NCBI GenBank assembly: GCA_017311185.1
Contig: JAESUZ010004800.1
Coordinates: 186,001-250,000, forward strand
DNA: 64,000 nt
DNA from: Proteles cristata cristata
Taxonomy: Eukaryota > Chordata > Mammalia > Carnivora > Hyaenidae
Reading direction: 5' to 3'
A model generated the notes under the pieces. It ran no database searches. It had not been told where the DNA came from and saw only the letters and a program-made list of their open reading frames with translations. The translations under genes were made by a program, and so were the position numbers. Of the stretch, positions 57,369 to 64,000 are shown one piece after another; within the stretch, counting starts at the first letter, position 1; every line of letters starts with the position of its first letter.

Positions 57369-57551
57369 GAGCAAAGCCGAGTGGACGACAGGGGGGTTGG
57401 GATGGTCCATAAATAAAATAAGGCCCGGCAGGCATCCCTGATCCTGAACAATGGCTCTTCTATTTAATGGATCTGCTGCTAGATCGCGTAGCTGGTTAAC
57501 CACCGAGAGAGCATCAGGTTCTTCATTCATGGTGGAGGAGGAAGAGTTCAT
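57369..57551 (-). CDS. ARMC1: ARMC1 coding exon 2, residues 1-61
   Basis: It encodes the N-terminus: a serine-rich lead ([18 protein letters not shown]), then the start of the armadillo-like helical domain, including [17 protein letters not shown] and [18 protein letters not shown]. The segment matches my memory of vertebrate ARMC1 nearly residue for residue, with small differences in the serine-rich lead. The ATG was chosen because its in-frame upstream codons end in TAG three bases earlier and its context has A at -3. The exon ends in phase 0 at ...SALL before GTAAG. Confidence 0.95.
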
Positions 57552-57554
57552 CTT

Positions 57555-57569
57555 CTATGCCATACACAT
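57555..57569 (-). other. Upstream ORF 2, four codons, stop three bases before the ARMC1 ATG
   Basis: ATG TGT ATG GCA TAG lies immediately before the ARMC1 start, in the same frame, and its stop is separated from the main ATG only by AAG. Both upstream ATGs have T at -3 (weak). The main ATG has A at -3 and should be preferred. The spacing would suit leaky scanning or termination-reinitiation. Confidence 0.7.
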
Positions 57570-57599
57570 GAACAAAATCTTCTTAAAACTCTGTAGAAA

Positions 57600-58195
57600 T
57601 GGTTTGCAAAATTAGCTCTAGGCTGCTGAGGTATATTATGGCATTTGTTAAATAATCAGGATTACAACACCCTTAGAAAGAAACAGATGAATCTAAATCA
57701 CACAAAAACTTGAGAATTGGCAATTCCACAGTTTAAGTAAAATGAACATAAGAGTACTGACTAAAAAAAAAAAATGAAGTTATTTGTGTGTGCACAATGT
57801 TTAAAGAACATATGTCATCTTCAATATTACAATAAATTCAGGTTTAGCAATACATATTTTAACACTAAAGTCACAACAAACAAGATCTTTACAGTTCAAG
57901 CTCATGACCTTCACTGTACTTCTCAAATCACACCACTGCCAGAGCTTTTTTTCTCTAGAACATTTCTGGAGCCTAAAACAAGTGCCTCAGGGAAAGGTGG
58001 CTAGCTGAAAGCCTTTCTCTCATTCATCTGTGAACAAACCCAGCATACTGGATTTACAAAAGATAAACTCCCCTAGAAAAAAGGAGGGAGTCAAAGAAGG
58101 CTGTGAACTAAACAGCCTCACCCCGTGTCTGAGGCCCAGGGAGTTGGGGAGATCATGGGGAATCTGAACCGAAGCTAAGTACACCTGCCCCATAT
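57600..58195. other. ARMC1 intron 1, unique part
   Basis: No gene recognised; AT-rich. Confidence 0.35.
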
Positions 58196-58199
58196 TCGG

Positions 58200-58350
58200 A
58201 AGAATGAAACAGAACTTGAGGTAATTTATTTGACAGATAATGAAACAGTCAGAAGTTAAATAACTTGCCCCAGGTGACAAAAGCTTGTCTGTAGAGAAGT
58301 GGGCTAGAATCTTATTCCTAAAGTATTTCCACTTTCCATACCGTCCTTTT
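58200..58350 (-). mobile_element. MIR fragment
   Basis: AGATAATGAAACAGTCAGAA, TAACTTGCCCCAGGTGACAA, AAGTGGGCTAGAATC follow reversed MIR. Confidence 0.7.
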
Positions 58351-58539
58351 AAATTCAAATATCTTTTTCCCACAAAAGTAAACAGGGTATTTTAGAAAAT
58401 ATAACATGCTAGACATAAAAAAGCCAAAGGAAAAAATATCAAGGAATAATCATCATATATGTAGAAAGTTAAAAATAACTTCCATTAACCAAGTAAGAAT
58501 ATTAAGGTGTAAATACTTTTCACAAATCAATCAGTATGT

Positions 58540-58734
58540 TTATTTATTTTTTTAACATTTATTTTTGAGAGAAAGAGAGAGCTAGAGCCAGGGAGACACA
58601 GCGAGAGAGGTGGACAGACTACCCAAAGTGGGCTCTGTGCTAACAGCAGAGAGCCCAATGGGGGCTTGAATCCATGAATCAAGATCATGACCTAAGCGAA
58701 GTCAGATGCTTAAACTGAGCCATCCATGCATCCC
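58540..58734 (-). mobile_element. Older reversed carnivore SINE
   Basis: TTTTTAACATTTATTTTTGA to GAGCCATCCATGCATCCC; TCAGTATGTTT and TCAGGATGTTT flank it as target duplication. Confidence 0.9.
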
Positions 58735-59008
58735 AATCAGGATGTTTGATTCCAATTTCATAAACAACAACAAGTAGGGAAGGAGAGGAGGGACAAAATG
58801 TTTCTCTAACTCAGAAAGGCTATTAAAGACTATCTGGGAGCGGGGGCTGGGGGGTCAGGATAATAAGCAGAACTGGCCTTACCAGGTATTGAAACATACA
58901 AAGCTATAAATAGTGAAGCGGTGGGGGTGGGGGGCACAGGACAGTAGAGAAATACTTCTCCCTGGAAAGCTATTTATATACATTCAACATAAGAAAGCAG
59001 TGAGTCAG

Positions 59009-59235
59009 GGGCACTTGGGTGGCTCAGTTGGTTAAGTGTCCAACTTGGGCTCAGGTCATGATCTCCTGGTTCCTGGGTTCGAGCCCTGTGTCGGGCTCTG
59101 TGCTGACTGCCAGCTCGGAGCCTGGAGCCTATTTCGGATTCTGTGTTTCCCTCTCTCTCTGACCCTCCCCTGCTCACACTGTCTCTCTCTCTCTCTCAGA
59201 AATAAATTAAACATTTTAAAAAAAAATTTTAAAAA
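59009..59235 (+). mobile_element. SINEC_Fc-like SINE
   Basis: Perfect 18-bp target duplication AAGAAAGCAGTGAGTCAG at 58,991-59,008 and 59,236-59,253. Confidence 0.97.
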
Positions 59236-59253
59236 AAGAAAGCAGTGAGTCAG

Positions 59254-59450
59254 ACTAAGGCTACACTACTTGTTAAATGTGATTTCTGGCAAATCCCTTA
59301 CTCTTTGTCTCAGTTTCTTCATCTGTAAAATAGGGCTAATTACAGCAGCTACCAAATGGTATACTAAGTAAAATGAGAATACATGTAAAAAAGGGTTTAG
59401 ACTGGTACCTGACACATTGTAAATGCTCAATAAGTAACAGTTCTAAGTTA
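59254..59450 (+). mobile_element. MIR, long copy
   Basis: GTCTCAGTTTCTTCATCTGT, AAAATAGGGCTAATTACAGC and GACACATTGTAAATGCTCAA match MIR in order; the SINE at 59,009 landed in it. Confidence 0.85.
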
Positions 59451-60012
59451 CATGGAGCCAAAAATCAATAAAAAAAATTGTAAGATTACTCAATAAATGG
59501 TATTGGAATGATTTGTAAGCAATTTAAAACCACGCTAAGCAAATTTAATTCATACCACATAGCAAAAAGAAATCATTAAATATACATTAAATTATCTAAG
59601 TATGGAAACAAATGCAAAACTGAAGGACTCAGAGAAAACAGGGCTTTAGCAAGATAGTGTTTGGCAGGTTATTTTCAAAAGATGAAAATATTACTGTTAC
59701 TAGAGCAATTTAAAAAAGGATTTAGAAGAAAGCATTAGACTGAACATGCAGCTAGCTAAGACTGACAGGTTGGGGGGCATGCTGCCTCTTAGGTGCCTAC
59801 GGATGGGCATCCTGAACATCCCTGTTTACAAACTAGCTTACCAGGAGTTTACGTGCGGGCATCAGCAGGAATCTTATCCAAAACTGGAACCTGAAGAGCC
59901 AATTACTGGCTGAAAGGCAGAAGAGCCAATCCCATTTAAGAACCAAGTGCTCTGGATGATGTCCCTTTTGCAGGGCCTTACAACTGGAGCGCCCCATTCA
60001 TAACTTGTTAGA
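59451..60012. other. ARMC1 intron 1, unique part
   Basis: Nothing recognised. Confidence 0.35.
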
Positions 60013-60013
60013 A

Positions 60014-60215
60014 GGGCGCCTGGTGGCTCAGTCGGTTAAGCGTCCGACTTCGGCTCAGGTCACGATCTCACAGTTCGTGGGTTCAAGCCCCGCGTCGGGC
60101 TCTGTGCTGACAGCTCAGAGCCTGGAGCTGCTTCAGATTCTGTGTCTCCCCCTCTCTCTCTGTTCTTTCCCTACTTGTGTTCCGTATACCTCTCAAAATT
60201 AAACATTTTTTTAAA
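60014..60215 (+). mobile_element. SINEC_Fc-like SINE
   Basis: AGGGCGCCTGGTGGCTCAGT head, CT-rich tail, AAAATTAAACATTTTT. Confidence 0.92.
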
Positions 60216-60905
60216 AGGTGTTAGTAACTATTTAGTGGGAATGATACTGAAAAGGTTATGGCCTTTCCTGTTCCTTTGAGATGAATATGAGTCAAAACAT
60301 TTAAAACTTTCCATCTTCAAAGCCCGCAGACCAGGAGAGGGCTCGAATCCGGACCTGCCAAGGAAGGGGGCAGGAATCCCACAAAGCACCCAAACCCTAA
60401 CCCAACACAGGCAGACGCTGGAGCCAAGCGCTGCATCTCCTTCAGCACTTAACTGAAGGAAAGAAAGGTAGACAGAGCTATGATTTCTCCAACTTAGATG
60501 GGTTTTTGTAAAACCTCCAAGAGAGAATTCCTCAGGGTTAGGGTTCATTCTTCTTTCCTTATCTAATATTCTTGCCAATATCAAGTTGCTCTGAGAATTG
60601 CCTGAATCCTGCTAAATGATCAATATTTCTGTATGACAATTCACAAGCAGCTTTTATAAGATAGCTATTAACAGTTGAGAAAATGGAAACAGATAGGTAA
60701 AAGTTAGATTCATGTATTAGATACAATTAGTCTTTCTGTATTAATTGTATCATTTTCACACACTCAGGTGCTTTGATAAAAATGTTAGCCTTCATAGGCC
60801 GGAAAAAATGCTGTTTAAATGACATATTTTGGTATTTATTCTATCCTACCCTCTCTTATTCCTAAATTTGGCAGATCTCAAGATAATTTTTAAATAATCT
60901 TTTAA
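60216..60905. other. ARMC1 intron 1, unique part
   Basis: No gene recognised; the minus-strand open frame at 60,228-60,584 matches nothing I know. Confidence 0.35.
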
Positions 60906-60918
60906 ATATACTGATCTG

Positions 60919-61130
60919 GGGAGCCTGGGTGGCTCAGTTAAATGTCTGACTTCGGTTTAGGTCATGACCTCCCACTTCATGGGTTCAAGACCTGCATTCA
61001 GCTCTGTGCTGACAGCTCAGAGCCTGGAGCTGCTTTGGATTCTGTGTCTCCCTCTCTCTCTACCCCTCCCAGCTTGCACTTTGTGTGTATCTCTCTCTCT
61101 CTCTCAAAAATAAACATTAAAATAAATAAG
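60919..61130 (+). mobile_element. SINEC_Fc-like SINE
   Basis: Target duplication TATACTGATCTG at 60,907-60,918 and 61,131-61,142. Confidence 0.95.
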
Positions 61131-61304
61131 TATACTGATCTGAACAATTTTATAGCAACCTATGAACCATAATGTAAGTTAAAAACTCTTCCTTTCTTCT
61201 ACAAGGAGTACTACATTAGGTTCAAAAGAAAATAAGCTTGCTTTCTAATTGCATTTTTCATTTAAAATACTAATACCAAGAAATGTGGATTTGGATAACC
61301 TACA

Positions 61305-61445
61305 TCAGTCTAAACTGGGATTATTATTAAAATGCAGATTCTAAGGCCCATACCCAGCCCTCACTAGGAATTCTTGGAGGCAGGGCCCAAAGCATCATTT
61401 TCATAAGCACACCAGGTGATTCCTGGTGCAAATATGAGCAATTAA
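61305..61445 (+). mobile_element. MER5A-like fossil
   Basis: AAAATGCAGATTCTAAGGCC, GGAGGCAGGGCCCAAAGCAT and CACACCAGGTGATTCCTGGT follow MER5A. Confidence 0.7.
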
Positions 61446-62068
61446 AACTTCACAGTGGTTGATAAGTACATTTCTTTTTAATATGGTTAGAAACACATGA
61501 ATGAAACCTTGAACGTTAAAATTCTACAAAATACTTTAATTACTTGGCAACATCCCTATGATTTGGGCACTGTGTTTTAGTTTTACTGCCATATAAGCAA
61601 ATGAATACACTAAAAAAACCACTAACAACAGCAAACCTACTGGCTCCTTCCAAAAAAAATAACTGGAAGCCCTTGATCAAAGGAACAAAACTGGGGGGGG
61701 GAATTATGGTGGGGAATTTGTGAACTGACGGTATGTGAGTAAACAGAAGGTTCTTGAAACTTTGTTAGCAGTAGTATTTAACATCTTTCTTGTCTCATTT
61801 TATTTTTTTTGGCCAGTCCCTGCTACAAGTTAGTTTTTAATTGCTTTTTAAACACTCTTTTCTAAGTAAGCCAAACTTGTCGATACAGACATACGTAAAG
61901 AAAATCAGTCTCACTAGCAAATGAGAAAAATGTGAAAATGTTTCCCAGTCTATTGGATCAAATAGATACAATGCACTTTTTTTTCATTTGTTTTGTTAAA
62001 TTTGGACTGATCATTCTAAGACAATACTGTATCCTCCCCAAACTTTACTGAGCTCCGATTATCTAAGG
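61446..62068. other. ARMC1 intron 1, unique part
   Basis: AT-rich, nothing recognised. Confidence 0.35.
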
Positions 62069-62170
62069 GATCTTGTTAACAAGCAGACCCGATTCAGCAG
62101 ATGGAGTGAGGCCTGAGATTCGACATTTCCAACGAGCTCCCAGGTGAGGCCTGTCCTGCTGGAAGTCGGA
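62069..62170 (-). mobile_element. MER5A-like fossil, reversed
   Basis: CTTGTTAACAAGCAGACCCG, GTGAGGCCTGAGATTCGACA, GAGCTCCCAGGTGAGGCCTG follow MER5A in reverse. Confidence 0.65.
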
Positions 62171-62780
62171 ACGTAGGTGACCGAGGTGAGACTGTCATTA
62201 AGCAGATGCTTGAAAGGTTTTCTTTTCTTTCAGCCAAAACTTACCATTTAACTCAAAGAACAGGTGAGGTCTCTTACAACTAAGAGCTGCAGAGGGTACA
62301 CACCCACAACGTAAATCCATATTCAGTTAAGCAAGTTTTCAAAAAATATCATAAGCATGGAGTTCATATCTGGCTCTCCCTTAATTAGCAACTAACTGTT
62401 CGAGAAGTTGGGGGTTCCTCCGTTAGAATCTCCTAATAATCTTGAGTGATGGTCAAAATCCAAAAAAAAAAAAAAAAAAAGACTTGAAACCACAGAGCGC
62501 AGCACCAGCAATTGCCAAACACAAACAATACTTAATCTCGTGGGTACCTCTACTCGGCCAGTACCTGCCCTAACACATCAGTACACTCTCACCAAAGGGC
62601 TGCACACCGCACGAAGGCCTCCAAGGCCTTAGGACACACAGAGATGTGAACGCCGGTTTCCCCTGAATGGGGACGGACACGACGCCCCTCCATTCTCAGC
62701 AGGAGGTGCAGGGGCACAAAACACCGAGTTTGCAGAGAACAACTGGAGAGGCGAAGACGACGCCCGTTAACAGTATGAGG
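62171..62780. other. ARMC1 intron 1, promoter-proximal part
   Basis: Unique sequence rising in GC toward the CpG island; A-run at 62,463-62,480. No repeat of young age. Confidence 0.4.
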
Positions 62781-62941
62781 GTCTGTGAGCCTCGGGCGTG
62801 TGGGGACGGCGAGGAACGGGACGCAGCTAACGTCCGCCCCGGGCTGGCGGGCACGCGCCGCGGGGCCGCGCCGGGAGAGGCCGGCCGAGCGCCTGGGGGC
62901 CTTCCTGCGCCCCGCTCCGCCCGCCGCCCCCGGACACTTAC

Positions 62942-63095
62942 GCGCCGCGCCGGAGCTTCAGGAGTCCAGAGCCGGCCGCACCATCGGGGCCGCAGCACGA
63001 ACGGAGCAGACGGGCCCGGGAGGCGCGGAGCGGGCCCCTCCGTTCGCAGCCCGGCCTCGCCGACGGCAAACGAGCAGGGAAGTCTGAGGGCCGAA
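62942..63095 (-). other. ARMC1: ARMC1 exon 1, non-coding 5'UTR
   Basis: The exon ends at a strong donor, GCGC followed by GTAAGTG, with the GT at 62,941-62,940, inside a CpG island. The start is inferred from the nearest minus-strand CCAAT box (63,166-63,170), which would place transcription start about 60-100 bp downstream; there is no TATA box. The exon holds one upstream ATG, listed separately. The link to exon 2 is inferred from position and from the usual first-exon layout of this gene. Confidence 0.6.
62958..62984 (-). other. Upstream ORF 1 in ARMC1 5'UTR (8 codons)
   Basis: ATG at 62,984-62,982 opens eight codons (MVRPALDS) and stops at TGA, 62,960-62,958, sixteen bases before the exon 1 donor. 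The start context has C at -3 and G at +4, so it should be a modest initiator. It lies in the mature leader only if transcription begins upstream of 62,984, which the CCAAT positions make likely. Confidence 0.45.
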
Positions 63096-63359
63096 GAGCG
63101 AGGCGCTGGCGGGGACTCCGCGGCCTCCCCCGTGACCCCGCCACGTCCGTTAGTCCTGCCCTCTCATTGGCGGAGGCCGCGCCAACGTGAGGGTGAGGCG
63201 CCCAGTACGCGAAGGCCTTCTTAGGCGAACGCGTTCATTGGCGACTTAGGGAGGTGCCCCCGGTATTAAACGAAGAGTCCAATGAAAGGCCAAGAACGCT
63301 GGAATTGGACCAAACGACGCTCCGTCCACGAAGCGCTGGGCCGGGCAGCGCGCTTCCGG

Positions 63360-63537
63360 GTGCGGCGGCCGCGGCTTCCCAGGCACAGCGGCCGGCGGTG
63401 CGGCGCCGGGGGCGGCCCTGTGCGCTGCGTCCGGAGCTCGGGCGCGCCGGTCTGTTCGGACCGCCCCTCAGTTCGCGTACAGGATTTTCGTGCGCTTCTG
63501 TGGCTCTTCAGTCTTTGACGTTTCTTCCGTTTTTGGT
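63360..63537 (+). other. Possible divergent plus-strand first exon
   Basis: Past the CCAAT cluster, the plus strand carries a good donor, TTTTTG followed by GTAAGA with GT at 63,536-63,537, about 230 bp from the plus-strand CCAAT box. This is what a divergent non-coding transcript or an alternative upstream first exon of the next gene (MTFR1 in human) would look like. No coding content is recognised. Inference only. Confidence 0.25.
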
Positions 63538-63539
63538 AA

Positions 63540-64000
63540 GAACATTAGCAGTAAACGAAGCGTCCGTTCGTTAGCGTCCACTGTCTTCCTAACATCGGGA
63601 AAGCTGCCAAGTACAGTTTTTTGTTTTAAATAACGTCTTTTTTGAAGGATTTTTTTTTAAGGGAAAAGGACTTCTAATCAATACTTGCTCAAATTTCTCA
63701 TGACGTACTCTTAAAATCCTGTCTTCTATTTAGCTTATCATTGTAAAGATTTACAGACTTTTATCGGCGAGAGTCACGGGTTTTGTGCCCGTGTAGATGC
63801 TGCTTCCGAAGCTTTCTGAGTTTACGTGCATCTACGTTCCGCAGGCCGGTCCGGGAACGACGCATCCGCCACGCGCAATACCTTCACCGAGAGGACTCCA
63901 GAGTCTTTCACGATTTGCTTCTGCCACATAGCTCGTGGGTTAAAGTCTCAGGGAATTCGAGAACCTTCTAACGGGGAAAGTGAGGTTCAGAATGAATAGC
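63540..64000. other. Upstream flank of ARMC1, nothing recognised
   Basis: Moderately GC-poor sequence returning toward background. A CRE-like TGACGTAC occurs near 63,702. No SINE, L1 or gene is visible. Confidence 0.4.

Larger units (their letters stand above)
57369..57590 (-). other. ARMC1: ARMC1 exon 2 (5'UTR plus first coding segment)
   Basis: The acceptor is the pyrimidine-rich ATTTCTACAG with AG at 57,592-57,591, so the exon starts at 57,590. The 5'UTR part is 39 bases and contains a four-codon uORF. The donor is GTAAG beginning at 57,368. Confidence 0.85.
24525..63095 (-). other. ARMC1: ARMC1 gene span, 7 exons
   Basis: This is the whole transcription unit of armadillo repeat-containing protein 1, read on the minus strand. 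Exon 1 is non-coding and ends at 62,942. Coding exons are 57,590-57,369 (ATG at 57,551), 51,275-51,184, 37,201-37,012, 27,883-27,767, 27,676-27,602 and 26,685 to the stop at 26,494. All junctions carry GT/AG and keep the frame, giving 61+30+1+63+39+25+63 = 282 residues. Family knowledge: ARMC1 is reported in cytosol and on mitochondria, linked to the MICOS/MIB bridging complex and to mitochondrial distribution. Seen in sequence: an armadillo-like helical N-terminal half, a ferredoxin-like (HMA-type) middle and an acidic tail ending in an aromatic amphipathic segment. The outer limits (transcription start near 63.1 kb, poly(A) near 24.5 kb) are inferred and could be off by some hundreds of bases. 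Confidence 0.93.
62780..63480. promoter_or_regulatory. CpG-island promoter of ARMC1
   Basis: This is a dense CpG block of about 700 bp, very unlike the AT-rich flanks. It contains the exon 1 donor and four CCAAT boxes: minus-strand at 63,166-63,170, 63,237-63,241 and 63,304-63,308, plus-strand at 63,279-63,283. An ETS-type CTTCCGG lies at 63,353-63,359. No TATA box is seen for either direction. The layout is that of a housekeeping, possibly bidirectional, promoter. Long open frames crossing it on both strands are side effects of high GC. Confidence 0.8.

Noticed and set aside
59009..59100. tRNA-like A and B boxes (for example GGTGGCTCAGTTGGTTAAG ... GGTTCGAGCCC)
   Set aside because: They are the Pol III promoter heads of tRNA-derived SINEs followed by CT-rich and A-rich tails; no cloverleaf tRNA gene.
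62667..63224. 185-codon plus-strand frame in the CpG island
   Set aside because: Low-complexity Arg/Gly/Pro/Ala translation antisense to ARMC1 exon 1; overlapping frames of similar quality on both strands.

Overview
The window is mammalian nuclear DNA from a carnivore, most likely a felid. The strongest sign is about 60 copies of the tRNA-Lys-derived carnivore SINE in the felid (SINEC_Fc-like) form: a GGGGCGCCTGGGTGGCTCAG head, a CT-rich segment and an AATAAA-bearing A-rich tail. Many copies are flanked by intact target-site duplications. The protein-coding content is one gene, ARMC1, on the minus strand. It is split over six coding exons between 57,551 and 26,494, with a non-coding first exon in a CpG island near 63 kb. 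The six exons join in frame with consensus GT/AG sites and give 282 codons, the length I know for the human protein, so the coding sequence looks complete and intact.

Layout. 1-24.5 kb: intergenic DNA downstream of ARMC1, made of SINEs, old L1 pieces, L2, MIR and hAT fossils. It includes a GC-rich block at 8.28-11.1 kb holding two tandem-repeat arrays (4 x 30 bp at 9,331-9,450 and about 21 x 55 bp at 9.78-10.90 kb) and a 4.5-kb stretch without young SINEs at 12.83-17.36 kb. 24.5-26.7 kb: last ARMC1 exon, mostly 3'UTR, with two candidate poly(A) signals. 26.7-57.6 kb: ARMC1 coding exons and introns. The introns are inflated by SINEs and L1s, except a 90-bp intron between exons 5 and 6. 57.6-62.9 kb: intron 1. 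62.8-63.5 kb: CpG-island promoter with four CCAAT boxes in both orientations. 63.5-64 kb: sequence upstream of ARMC1, with a possible divergent plus-strand transcript. In human the next gene on that side is MTFR1, which would start beyond this window.

ARMC1 is an armadillo-like protein reported to divide between cytosol and mitochondria and to act in mitochondrial distribution with the MICOS/MIB bridging complex. Nothing here suggests a prokaryotic system, CRISPR or viral gene cluster. The most interesting points are regulatory or evolutionary: two short uORFs ahead of ARMC1, a tiny intron whose acceptor AG completes an in-frame stop, a symmetric CCAAT promoter, a SINE copy at 17.4 kb that appears to carry flank transduced from the SINE locus at 34.5 kb, and a GC-rich minisatellite. 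All assignments come from reading and remembered family sequences; no alignment was run.
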